Assembly (NCBI RefSeq): GCF_900110765.1
Contig: NZ_FOEO01000004.1
Span: forward strand, 186,001-250,000
Direction of reading: 5' to 3'
Source of the DNA: Pseudomonas sp. NFACC02
GTDB lineage: Bacteria > Pseudomonadota > Gammaproteobacteria > Pseudomonadales > Pseudomonadaceae
DNA length: 64,000 nucleotides
The notes under the pieces were generated by a model, which was not told where the DNA came from, searched no databases, and saw only the letters and a program-made list of their open reading frames with translations. How positions within the stretch are numbered: the first letter of the stretch is position 1; every line of letters begins with the position of its first letter. This document shows, piece after piece, positions 7,031 through 15,121 of the stretch. Made by a program: the position numbers and the translations under genes.

Positions 7031-9281
7031 ACATCTCGTTTTCCTGTGAAAAGTGCAGGGTCAGGAGTGTGTCCAGACGAATCAATGTCGTGTGGATTTC
7101 GTCCCTTTGAAAATCCGCAGCGTGGTGAACAGGACCGTCGCTCAAGTGTTCGAGAAGATTCACCAGGCGGAAAATCTCGCGATGTGTGTGGCTCAGCGCG
7201 GCCAACGGGTCGTCTCCGTGCAGGTACGCCATCAGCATAGGGTAGAGCCGGTTTTCATCATCCTGTTCATGAGGCAGCAGGTCCTGGTCGAGCAGCGCCA
7301 TCAGTGCCCGCAGTTCGGTTCGAGCGCGCTCCGGTTGCAGGTGATTGAAATCGCGGGCCAGACGATGCAGGGTCTTCAGCACCTTCGCCATTTTCTGATG
7401 ATCGTCTCCGAGCCGTTGCAAAGATTCAGCCTTCAGCCTGGGCAACATTCTCCAGCCGGGTGATGTCAGTGCGCGCAATGCGTTAAGGATGACACCCACA
7501 TCGATGCACTCCTGCACGACCGCCCCGGCGAGCGGCGGTAAATAACCGGCAGCAGCCACCAGCATCGCGAGCGTCGACAAGCCCATGCCGACGAACATGC
7601 TTTCCCGGGCGATCCGGCAGGAGCGGCGGGCGATTTCCATGGCGTGTGCGACGCGGTCGAGCCGGTCAACCAACAGCACGATGCCCGCCGCTTCCGACGC
7701 AGCGCTGGCGCCCGCAGCACCCATCGCAACGCCGATGTCCGCTGCTGCCAGTGCCGGTGCGTCGTTGATGCCGTCGCCCACCATCATCGTCGTGCCCAAG
7801 GCGCACGAGGTCTGGACAGCGCGCACTTTATCCTCGGGTGCCAGCCGGGCGCGCACCTCGTCGATACCCGCGCCAATGGCGATCCATTGGGCGGTCTCCA
7901 GACGGTCACCGCTCAGCATCGTGACCTTTTCCACCCCCAGGTGCTTGAGTGCACGTACGGCGCCAGCGGACTCCACGCGCAGTTGGTCGCTGAACACAAC
8001 AGCGCCGGCAAGCTTGCCGTCCACCGCGATGAAACTGGCACCCGCTCCCTGGTAATCCAGGCGTGCCAGCAGTGCGTTCGACCACGGACTCTGCGTATCG
8101 AGATAGGCCAGGCTGCCCATTTCAACGCGTTGCCCATCGACAAGGCCCTTAAGCCCGGCCCCGGCGGATTCGCTGATCTCAGTCGGCATGCCCAGTACAA
8201 CGTTGGCCTTTTGTGCCGCTGCGGCGATGGCGCTGGACACCGGATGTGTGGAGGCCTGTGCCAGCGAAGCCGCCAGGTACAGCAAGCGGTCCTGACTGAT
8301 ATCGCCCGTGGTTTCGACACTGTCGATGCACGGACGGCCGGTGGTGAGCGTTCCGGTCTTGTCCAGCATCAGAAAACAGGTTTGCGCGACCGCCTCGAGT
8401 GTGGCGCCGTCTTTAACCAGAATGCCTCGTCGGGCACAGCGCGAAATGCCCGAGAGAATGGCGATCGGGACGGCCAGAATAAGCGGGCAGGGCGTTGACA
8501 CCACCACCACCGCCAGCGCGCGCAGAGGGTCGCCCGACAGCACCCAGGCGATCCCCGCAATCAACAGGGTCACGGGGATGAGCATCAATGCATAACGGTC
8601 CGCAGCCCTCACAAAAGGCGCTTTTGAACGCCGTGCTGCTTCGGCCATTCTCACGATGCCTGCGTAGGTACTTTCGCCTGCACGGTGGGTGACCTGAAGC
8701 GTGAAGGGGGCTCCGACGTTGACTGAACCGCTTCTGATAGTCGCCCCCGCGGAAAACCCGACAGGAATCGGTTCGCCCGTGAGTGCAGACTCGTCGACGG
8801 TAGCGCCACTCATCACAAGGACGCCGTCAAGCGGAATCACCTCGCCCATGCGCACCAGAATGCGCTGTCCAGGCATGACACAGTCCAACGGGACCTGAGT
8901 CAGACTCTCACCCTCCAGACGCCAGGCGAAGGTGGGGGCTCGCTGAATCAAGCGACGCAGCTCACGCTCGGCACGTTGGGAGGTATAGAACTCCAAAGAG
9001 CGTCCAGAGGCGAGCATGACCGCAATGACTGCCACCACCAGAAACTGCGAAAACCATAGGCCAGCGGCAATGGACAACAGGGCGATGAGATCCACACCGA
9101 CCTGCTTGCGTAACACGCTGATGATGACCTCCAGCCCGGTAACCACCATCAGCAGGACCGCAGAGGCTGTCCAGAAAAAATGCGCCAGATCGGGACGCCC
9201 GAAGGTGTTGGCGAACAGGCCAGCCAGCAGGGCGGCGATCGAAATCAGTAAAAGTGCGGGGTCCAGCCTGCCTCGTTGCAT
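7008..9281 (-). CDS. P1B-type metal-transporting ATPase with C-terminal hemerythrin-like domain
   Basis: A 757-residue heavy-metal pump. Eight or so membrane helices surround the actuator TGEP, the metal-site motif TPCPL in helix 6, the phosphorylation motif DKTGTLT and the hinge GDGINDAP. There is no N-terminal HMA domain. The last ~150 residues read as a hemerythrin/HHE-like bundle, with HQKMAKVL, LLPHEQDDENRLYP, HTHREIF and LHFSQENEMF. TPCP plus a C-terminal hemerythrin domain is the layout described for P1B-5 ATPases such as Sinorhizobium Nia, which handle Ni and Fe. Substrate here is inferred from that class. The start is ATG 9281; the upstream open frame to 9356 is ignored. It probably shares a promoter with the channel gene. 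Confidence 0.85.
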   Translation of the reverse strand: MQRGRLDPALLLISIAALLAGLFANTFGRPDLAHFFWTASAVLLMVVTGLEVIISVLRKQVGVDLIALLSIAAGLWFSQFLVVAVIAVMLASGRSLEFYTSQRAERELRRLIQRAPTFAWRLEGESLTQVPLDCVMPGQRILVRMGEVIPLDGVLVMSGATVDESALTGEPIPVGFSAGATIRSGSVNVGAPFTLQVTHRAGESTYAGIVRMAEAARRSKAPFVRAADRYALMLIPVTLLIAGIAWVLSGDPLRALAVVVVSTPCPLILAVPIAILSGISRCARRGILVKDGATLEAVAQTCFLMLDKTGTLTTGRPCIDSVETTGDISQDRLLYLAASLAQASTHPVSSAIAAAAQKANVVLGMPTEISESAGAGLKGLVDGQRVEMGSLAYLDTQSPWSNALLARLDYQGAGASFIAVDGKLAGAVVFSDQLRVESAGAVRALKHLGVEKVTMLSGDRLETAQWIAIGAGIDEVRARLAPEDKVRAVQTSCALGTTMMVGDGINDAPALAAADIGVAMGAAGASAASEAAGIVLLVDRLDRVAHAMEIARRSCRIARESMFVGMGLSTLAMLVAAAGYLPPLAGAVVQECIDVGVILNALRALTSPGWRMLPRLKAESLQRLGDDHQKMAKVLKTLHRLARDFNHLQPERARTELRALMALLDQDLLPHEQDDENRLYPMLMAYLHGDDPLAALSHTHREIFRLVNLLEHLSDGPVHHAADFQRDEIHTTLIRLDTLLTLHFSQENEMFDSLDQR

Positions 9282-9352
9282 GATCTCTACCTTATGCCGG
9301 TTGTGGATTCGCAGGATCGAACGACGAAGGCACGCGGACCTCGCGGTTACCC

Positions 9353-9859
9353 TCAATGGCTGTCACGGCGGTTGTCGCCAGAACGCGCGTGGGTGTTCTT
9401 GTCCCTGTCACTCCAGTATTTCTGCATCTCGATAAACAGGAACGAGGCCGTCCAGGTGATGAGAACAAGGCCTGTCAGGGCCTCCAGCCCCGTCAGGAAT
9501 TTGAGCGGGCCCGTTGGCGTGATATCACCGAAGCCTATGGTGGTGAAGGTGGTAAAGGAGAAATACACCGAATCCATGAAGCTGCCGTCGTAATTCCCTG
9601 TCAGTTGCCCCAGGTGTTCAGAGGCATTCATCAGGTAATACCCCAGCGCGAAGATCCAGACCTCGACGGCATGCGCCACCAGTGCGCCGAGGACGCCGAA
9701 GACCATTCTGAATCGGTGCCAGATGTTGAGTCTGGGCATCAGCAGGTTAAGCCGCATCAAGCATTCGTAGTGGACGATGACTGCGGTGGTGATGATCAGC
9801 GTGTTGATCAGCGTAATCAGGATCATGAGCGCGGCCTCCGACATTCCGTGAGTGTGCAC
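9353..9859 (-). CDS. Two-helix potassium-channel-like protein
   Basis: A 168-residue membrane protein with about four hydrophobic segments. The last two flank a pore loop with the filter TIGFGDITPTG, the TxGFGD form of the ion-channel-2 family. It has no cytoplasmic RCK/TrkA-N domain. It probably conducts K+ across the inner membrane. Start is either GTG 9859, preceded by a GGGACGG stretch, or ATG 9844. It lies 71 bp upstream of the metal ATPase on the same strand and diverges from the universal stress gene across two FNR-like boxes. Confidence 0.8.
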   Translation of the reverse strand: MHTHGMSEAALMILITLINTLIITTAVIVHYECLMRLNLLMPRLNIWHRFRMVFGVLGALVAHAVEVWIFALGYYLMNASEHLGQLTGNYDGSFMDSVYFSFTTFTTIGFGDITPTGPLKFLTGLEALTGLVLITWTASFLFIEMQKYWSDRDKNTHARSGDNRRDSH

Positions 9860-9877
9860 CGTCCGTCCCTGTCGGGC

Positions 9878-9891
9878 TTGATAAAGATCAC
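9878..9891. promoter_or_regulatory. FNR/Anr box, channel-USP intergenic region
   Basis: TTGATAAAGATCAC matches TTGAT-N4-ATCAA at nine of ten positions. It is the nearer of two boxes to the channel/ATPase genes, and is 47 bp from the second box. Confidence 0.6.
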
Positions 9892-9924
9892 GTCTCTAAG
9901 GGAATGTGGCCACCCGTGGTTTTT

Positions 9925-9938
9925 TTGATCTACATCAG
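9925..9938. promoter_or_regulatory. FNR/Anr box upstream of universal stress gene
   Basis: TTGATCTACATCAG matches TTGAT-N4-ATCAA at nine of ten positions. Its centre is about 100 bp upstream of the universal stress protein start, so it is the likelier activating site for that gene. Confidence 0.65.
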
Positions 9939-10032
9939 AGAGCCCCCTTGAAGGCTGGTCACACTGGCTGCAGAGCGCGGAACGACAGACGTTGAGCCTC
10001 ACTCACAACATCCTGTCTCCCCCGAGGTGGCT

Positions 10033-10959
10033 ATGGACGATCCTGCACAGCTTCTTTTGATCGCGTCTTCCAGAATGCAGCGCACGCCGGCATTCGAGCG
10101 CGCGGTCGCAATGGCCGAGGCCTGCCACTGCGGTTTACGGATCCTTGCGGTGGATTACATTCGGGTCCTTGAGGTACTCGGGTTCTTCAATCAGGAGATT
10201 CTGGCGACGCTGCGCGACAGTTACCTGCTGACTCACCGCCGGTGGCTGGAAGACGAAGCCGTGTACGAGCGTAAGCGAGGCCTGGATTGCAGCGTTCATG
10301 TGATGTGGAGCGATCGGGTGGCCGAAGAAATCAGCCATTGCCTGGCGTCGATGCAACCGGCGATGCTGATCAAGGACGTACACCATGAATCGGTTCTCAA
10401 GCGCGTGTTTTCTACGCCGCTGGACTGGCACCTGCTTCAGGAGTGCCAGTGCCCTGTGCAACTGGTGACCCCGAACCATCACGCATTGCCCCGCAAGGTT
10501 CTGGCGGCGGTGAACCTCTACCGGGCCGACGACATGGATCTGCGCCTGAACGACGCGATATTACTGGAAGCGACCGAACTGGGCCGGCAGACCGGCGCAG
10601 CGGTGCATGCGCTTTACGTCTACGACTGGTCGGCCATTTACGCCGCAGGGATGCCGCGCCTGGGCATGCCCATCGAAAGCGGGTTCGAGGAGGCATTGAG
10701 CGATGCCCACGAAGAGGCGTTCGCACGGTTGTGCGCGCGCCATGGAATCGATCCCAGGCACCGTCACTTCCTGACAGGTACGCCAATTTCCACCATTAAT
10801 GGTTTCGCCCGGCAGAATGAGTTTGATCTGTTGGTGGTGGGCACGTTGCCTCGGCACAACCTGCCCCTGATCATGGGCAATACCGCCGAGGCGTTGCTGG
10901 GTCACGCACCGTGTAGCGTATTGATTGTGAAGGCTCGTCAGGGAAGCGAGGACCTTTGA
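10033..10959 (+). CDS. Universal stress protein, tandem UspA domains
   Basis: A protein of 308 residues with two UspA folds (about 1-150 and 155-308). The second has the ATP-binding loop form GTLPRHNLPLIMGNTAEALL preceding CSVLIVKA. Tandem UspA proteins are cytoplasmic and in Pseudomonas are strongly induced by Anr under oxygen limitation, where they aid survival. ATG 10033 follows GAGG by six bases; a GTG at 10027 is also possible. Two FNR-like boxes lie upstream. It ends one base from the convergent regulator gene. Confidence 0.88.
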   Translation: MDDPAQLLLIASSRMQRTPAFERAVAMAEACHCGLRILAVDYIRVLEVLGFFNQEILATLRDSYLLTHRRWLEDEAVYERKRGLDCSVHVMWSDRVAEEISHCLASMQPAMLIKDVHHESVLKRVFSTPLDWHLLQECQCPVQLVTPNHHALPRKVLAAVNLYRADDMDLRLNDAILLEATELGRQTGAAVHALYVYDWSAIYAAGMPRLGMPIESGFEEALSDAHEEAFARLCARHGIDPRHRHFLTGTPISTINGFARQNEFDLLVVGTLPRHNLPLIMGNTAEALLGHAPCSVLIVKARQGSEDL

Positions 10960-10960
10960 T

Positions 10961-11713
10961 TCACAGCGGCTGCGCGCGCTGAGTGCAGCCGTTGATGAGC
11001 TGCTTCAGGCGTTCAAGATCGAGGATTTCCACCGCGCGGCCGGAAACCCTGACAATCGCATTGTCACGCAAGTAGGCAATGGCCCGGCAAATGGTTTCCA
11101 GGCGTAATCCCAGGTAGGAACCGATGTCCTCGCGGGTCATGCGCAACACGAACGCGGTCGGCGAGTAGCCCCGATGTTTCATGCGGTTGGACAGATTGAG
11201 GAGGAACGCGGCCATCCGCTCTTCTGCGTTCAGGTTCCCCATCAGCAGCAGCATCTCATGGTCCCGGACGATCTCCTGGCTCAGGATACGGTTGAGGTTA
11301 TGCTGGAGCGAAGGCAGTTCCCGAGACAGCTTCTCCAGTTCGCTGAACTGGATCGGGCAGACCTCGCTGTCTTCCAGCGCGATGGCATCGCACACATGGC
11401 GGTCGTCGCTGATCGCGTCGATCCCCAGCATTTCACCGGCCATCTGAAAGCCGGTGAGTTGCTCTCGACCGTCTTCTGAAATGATCGTCGTTTTAAAGAA
11501 ACCGAACCGCACTGCATAGAGCGAACGTAAAGGGTCGCCCGCGTGATACAGCGCAGCGCCCTTTTTGACTTTGATTCGCTGCGGGATGATGTCAGAGAGA
11601 CGCGTGGCGTCGCTGACACTCATGCCTACCGACAGGCACAGCTCACGAACGGAGCAATTGGAACACACTGTCTTGAGCTGCATCTTCGGCGCAATGATCG
11701 ATCGTGCTTCCAT
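10961..11713 (-). CDS. FNR/Anr-family oxygen-sensing regulator
   Basis: A 250-residue Crp/Fnr protein. The N-terminal CxxCx5C (C17, C20, C26) plus C119 match the four cysteines that hold the oxygen-labile 4Fe-4S cluster of FNR. A cyclic-nucleotide-type barrel and dimer helix follow. The helix-turn-helix is TREDIGSYLGLRLETICRAI, where FNR has ETISR: serine 212 is replaced by cysteine. It differs clearly from housekeeping Anr of P. aeruginosa as I recall it, so it is probably one of the extra FNR paralogues known in P. putida-like species. AGGA precedes ATG 11713. It is probably the regulator of the boxes in this block. Confidence 0.85.
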   Translation of the reverse strand: MEARSIIAPKMQLKTVCSNCSVRELCLSVGMSVSDATRLSDIIPQRIKVKKGAALYHAGDPLRSLYAVRFGFFKTTIISEDGREQLTGFQMAGEMLGIDAISDDRHVCDAIALEDSEVCPIQFSELEKLSRELPSLQHNLNRILSQEIVRDHEMLLLMGNLNAEERMAAFLLNLSNRMKHRGYSPTAFVLRMTREDIGSYLGLRLETICRAIAYLRDNAIVRVSGRAVEILDLERLKQLINGCTQRAQPL

Positions 11714-12156
11714 GACGGTATTCCTTGATTAGCAGGGCTAAGAAAGGTTTAACACAGTCCTGCCCTTGCAGCAGGCATTCTGGATCAATGGGGACGGGTG
11801 TTCGAGCCGCTCGTTATAAGGGGCGACAGAACGGGTCTATCCAGGCATCCGTCTGGAAGGATTCACGTCCCCTGAGTTTGAGGTGTGTCCATCGGGATGC
11901 AATCGCATCACCCTCCAGTGTCCGGGCGCGCAGGCTGAAAACAGTGATCCAGATCAACGTTTCGCGCGCAGGCCCCTACCTTCCATCGGACATTCGCCCC
12001 GCGCGCCGCCTGAAACCTTCCGAAAGGGCGGCGCTATCGAGGGCCGGCTGACATAAATCAAGTCACGACGCAGCCCCGGGATGATCATAAAGCGACCTGA
12101 ATCCCGAGCCTTGCCGTGGCGGGCTCACTCTCTGTGGATGCTGCTGGAGGTGTCAA
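11714..12156. promoter_or_regulatory. 443-bp regulatory gap between FNR-type gene and second USP
   Basis: No convincing gene lies here. It contains two FNR-like sites: GTGATCCAGATCAA at 11944-11957 (one mismatch to TTGAT-N4-ATCAA) and CTGACATAAATCAA at 12048-12061 (two mismatches). The second is about 100 bp upstream of the stress protein start; the first could also act on the divergent regulator. The ribosome site GGAGG lies before ATG 12157. Confidence 0.55.
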
Positions 12157-13068
12157 ATGGTCGAGTCAGAACGCTTGATGTTGATTGCTTCACCCATCAT
12201 GCATAAAACGCCAGCCTTTGAGCGAGCAGGGGCGCTGGCCAAGGCCAAGGAGGCTCCACTGCACATCGTCGCGTTCGACTACGTCGACGGCCTGGCAACG
12301 GCGGGCCTGGTGAACGAAGAGGCGCTGGTGCAAATGCGCGAGGGCTATGTTCAGCGACATCGGGACTGGCTGGAGGAGCAGGCAGAGAGCATTCGTCAAA
12401 CGGGCGTGCGGGTTACCACTGAAGTGGTATGGGTCATGCGGGCGTTCACGGAAATCATGGTGCATATCCGTGAACTCAATCCTTCGCTGGTCATCAAGGA
12501 TCTGGAGCATGAGTCATGGATAACCCGTGCCATGTTCACCTCCCTGGACTTGCGCCTGCTGTATGAATGCCCGGTGCCTCTGCACCTGGTATCCCGTCTG
12601 ACGCATGCAAAACCGCGCAAAGTACTGGCAGCCGTCGATCCGTTTCGCCCTGACGAGCAGTTCGATGACATCAATGGGGAAATCATCACCGCCGCCGAAA
12701 AACTGGCCGCGCAATGCGATGCCGAACTTCACCTGGTGTACGCCTACGATCTGTCCTACGTCTTTGCCTCCGGCGGCTATGACGGCTTCTCTTCGGTCCT
12801 CGCGCAACAGCTGTATGACGCCGACGCGTTGGCCTTTCGTAAGCTGGTGGAGCGATTCGGGGTTCCCGGGAACCGTCAGCATCTGATGATGGGCAGCCCG
12901 GCCAAACAGATCGAAGCCCTGGTCCGTTCGGAGGGGATCGACGTTGTGGTCATGGGGACGGTCCATCGTCGCCACACTCTCAGACTGCTTGGCAGCACCA
13001 CCGAACAAGTGGCGTATCACGTGCCCTGCAGCCTGCTGACCGTAAAACCGTCTGCCCCTGAAGCCTGA
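12157..13068 (+). CDS. Universal stress protein, tandem UspA domains
   Basis: A 303-residue tandem UspA protein, paralogous to the one at 10033 with the same opening pattern (MLIASPIMHKTPAFERA against LLIASSRMQRTPAFERA). The second domain has the nucleotide-binding segment VMGTVHRRHTLRLLGSTTE and CSLLTVK. Its role is presumably survival under energy or oxygen stress. GGAGG lies eight bases before ATG. Two FNR-like sites lie upstream and a strong hairpin downstream, so it appears to be a single-gene transcript. Confidence 0.88.
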   Translation: MVESERLMLIASPIMHKTPAFERAGALAKAKEAPLHIVAFDYVDGLATAGLVNEEALVQMREGYVQRHRDWLEEQAESIRQTGVRVTTEVVWVMRAFTEIMVHIRELNPSLVIKDLEHESWITRAMFTSLDLRLLYECPVPLHLVSRLTHAKPRKVLAAVDPFRPDEQFDDINGEIITAAEKLAAQCDAELHLVYAYDLSYVFASGGYDGFSSVLAQQLYDADALAFRKLVERFGVPGNRQHLMMGSPAKQIEALVRSEGIDVVVMGTVHRRHTLRLLGSTTEQVAYHVPCSLLTVKPSAPEA

Positions 13069-13077
13069 AGCGGATGG

Positions 13078-13111
13078 CAGGCGCCGCCCTCGGATAAGAG
13101 GGCGGCGCCTG
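13078..13111. terminator. Bidirectional terminator hairpin
   Basis: A perfect 14-bp GC-rich stem (13078-13091 with 13098-13111) around a GGATAA loop, placed between the converging stress protein and GNAT genes. No long T-run is seen on either side, but position and stability fit a shared terminator. Confidence 0.75.
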
Positions 13112-13120
13112 GTGCAGGGA

Positions 13121-13690
13121 TCACGTCAGTTTCAGGCGATACACGACCTGAGTGGCATCCAGCGGGTCTGTGTGGCACTCGAAACCCAGGTCCTGCGCCA
13201 GTCGATGCATGTGGGTATTCGCTGAGCTGTCCATCGACATCATGTACTCGAATCCATTGGCTTTCGCCGCGTCGATCAAATGCTCCATCAGCCTTTTGGC
13301 CAGGCCTTTGCGCTGCCATTGATCGGCAACCACGACCGCCGACTCGCATTCGCGGTCGCCCGGCGCGGCCGCATAACGCGCAACCCCGATTTCAATCAAC
13401 TGCCCATCCTCCATGGTGAGTGCGACATACGCCATGCGCAGCCGGTAATCGACGTCCATCAACTGATTCATCAGCGGTTCGCCGGGCTCCTTGATCGTGC
13501 TGAGGAAGCGGAAGTGTCTGGATTCCGGTGAAAGACTTGTGATGAAGGCGAACTCCCTTTCACGGTCCTTGGCTTCCAGGGGGCGAATCAGAATGTGTGT
13601 GCCGTCAGTCAAAGGATCCACCCAGTGGCGGGTCCTCACGCTGGGCATTGAAGACTCATGGTTCGATGCGTCATGGGGCAGGGTAGTCAT
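13121..13690 (-). CDS. GNAT-family N-acetyltransferase
   Basis: A 189-residue protein with the GNAT core. It contains IEIGVARYAA, then the acetyl-CoA-binding segment VADQWQRKGLAKRLMEHLI (Q/RxxGxG/A form) and a final GFE strand. The opening LTDGTHILIRPLEAKD resembles the GNAT domain of Pat-type protein acetyltransferases, but the large CoA-ligase-like part is missing. The target is unknown. A link to acetyl-phosphate/acetyl-CoA metabolism is suggested only by the divergent acetate kinase gene. Confidence 0.85.
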   Translation of the reverse strand: MTTLPHDASNHESSMPSVRTRHWVDPLTDGTHILIRPLEAKDREREFAFITSLSPESRHFRFLSTIKEPGEPLMNQLMDVDYRLRMAYVALTMEDGQLIEIGVARYAAAPGDRECESAVVVADQWQRKGLAKRLMEHLIDAAKANGFEYMMSMDSSANTHMHRLAQDLGFECHTDPLDATQVVYRLKLT

Positions 13691-13762
13691 AGGGCTGTCC
13701 TCGATTTATCCGCCGGAAATAGGGGCGGCATCGTCTGTTTACGCCACGTATGTCGTTTGTTT

Positions 13763-13776
13763 CTGATCCAGATCAA
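13763..13776. promoter_or_regulatory. FNR/Anr box upstream of acetate kinase
   Basis: CTGATCCAGATCAA matches TTGAT-N4-ATCAA at nine of ten positions. It sits 77 bp before the acetate kinase start and 73 bp before the divergent GNAT start, a good activator distance for either. Confidence 0.65.
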
Positions 13777-13852
13777 TACTGCCTGTCGGTACAAAGGGAG
13801 ACTGACCACCGGTGATCGGGCCGAGCGTTGAGAATTGTTCAGGGAGAAACCC

Positions 13853-15061
13853 ATGACGGATACGTCGCGCCAGGTGCTGCTGGTCCTCAATGCAGGTTCT
13901 TCCGGCATGAAGTTCTCCCTGTACGCGGCCATTGCGGACAGCGGCTCCCGTCCACGGTGTTACGGGCAGGGTATTTTCGAGCTCACGCCCGAACGTTCAA
14001 GTCTGGTGTTCAGGCGTACTGGCAGCGCTTCGCTGGATCAGCAGCAGTGGCCGCGTGGCGCCGCGTCTTCACGGCAGGGAACGCTGCTGAACCTGATGCA
14101 GTGGATTGAGAAACACAACGACTGGCACATTTGCGCCGCGGCCCATCGGGTCGTTCATGGCGGCCTACGGGCAGACGCCGTGTGTCGCGTCGACCCACAG
14201 CTCATGGCGGAAATGGAAGCGCTGACGCCATTGGCGCCGCTGCATCAGGGGCAGTGTCTGTTGCCCATCAGTTATCTCCTCGATGAGCATCCGGACCTGC
14301 CGCAATTCGCCTGTTTCGACACCGCGTTTCATCAAACACTTGATCCTGAGGAATACACCTATGGGTTGCCCCGCGCACTGACCGAACAAGGCGTGCGTCG
14401 CTATGGGTTTCATGGTTTGTCCTATGAGTACATCGCCAGCGTCCTGCCGGACTGCGACGAACAGGCCGCGCAAGGGCGCACGATCGTCGCTCATCTGGGC
14501 AACGGCGCGAGCCTGTGCGCCATGGAGAAGGGCGTGAGCCGGGCGACCACCATGGGTTTCTCGACGCTCGACGGGCTGCTGATGGGGACGCGGCCCGGGC
14601 GTCTGGACCCCGGCGTATTGCTGTATCTGATGCGCGAACGGGGCCTGAGCCTGAAGGCGCTTGAACACCTGCTGTATCACGAATGTGGGTTGCTTGGGGT
14701 GTCAGGCGGGATCGGCAGCGACATGCGAGTGCTCGCCAGCAGTCCAGCCCCCGAAGCCAGACAGGCGATCGCGTTGTTCGTGCACAGCGTTGTCCGTGAA
14801 ATCGGCACCATGGCAGCGGCCCTGGGGGGGCTTGATGCACTCGTGCTTACGGCGGGCATCGGCGAACACGCGATCGGCGTGCGTAACGCGATCCTGGAAG
14901 GCTGCCGGTGGCTAGGTTTGCAGCCGATGCCTGCTGACGCCCGCGAGGGGCCTGTCCGACTCTCTCGGCCAGAGAGCGCGGTGTCGGCCTGGGTCATTCC
15001 CACCGATGAAAACCTGATGATGGCTCGCCACGCCCTGCGGGCGCTTCGCGAGAGCGACTGA
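13853..15061 (+). CDS. ackA: Acetate kinase
   Basis: A 402-residue enzyme that makes ATP and acetate from acetyl-phosphate and ADP. The family motifs are in order: LNAGSSGMKFS at the N-terminus, AHRVVHGG, FDTAFH, YGFHGLSYEYI, AHLGNGASLCA, GTRPGRLDPG and LTAGIGEHA. Length matches the family. The usual NAGSSSxK reads NAGSSGMK here. AGGGAG lies five bases before ATG 13853; the longer frame from 13835 is not needed. It is followed after 60 bp by phosphoketolase, its natural supplier of acetyl-phosphate, and an FNR-like box lies upstream. Confidence 0.93.
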   Translation: MTDTSRQVLLVLNAGSSGMKFSLYAAIADSGSRPRCYGQGIFELTPERSSLVFRRTGSASLDQQQWPRGAASSRQGTLLNLMQWIEKHNDWHICAAAHRVVHGGLRADAVCRVDPQLMAEMEALTPLAPLHQGQCLLPISYLLDEHPDLPQFACFDTAFHQTLDPEEYTYGLPRALTEQGVRRYGFHGLSYEYIASVLPDCDEQAAQGRTIVAHLGNGASLCAMEKGVSRATTMGFSTLDGLLMGTRPGRLDPGVLLYLMRERGLSLKALEHLLYHECGLLGVSGGIGSDMRVLASSPAPEARQAIALFVHSVVREIGTMAAALGGLDALVLTAGIGEHAIGVRNAILEGCRWLGLQPMPADAREGPVRLSRPESAVSAWVIPTDENLMMARHALRALRESD

Positions 15062-15121
15062 CTACCTTATCGATGACTTGCCTGCGCGCCACGCGTCGCA
15101 CCGCGCCCACACGGAGTTGCC

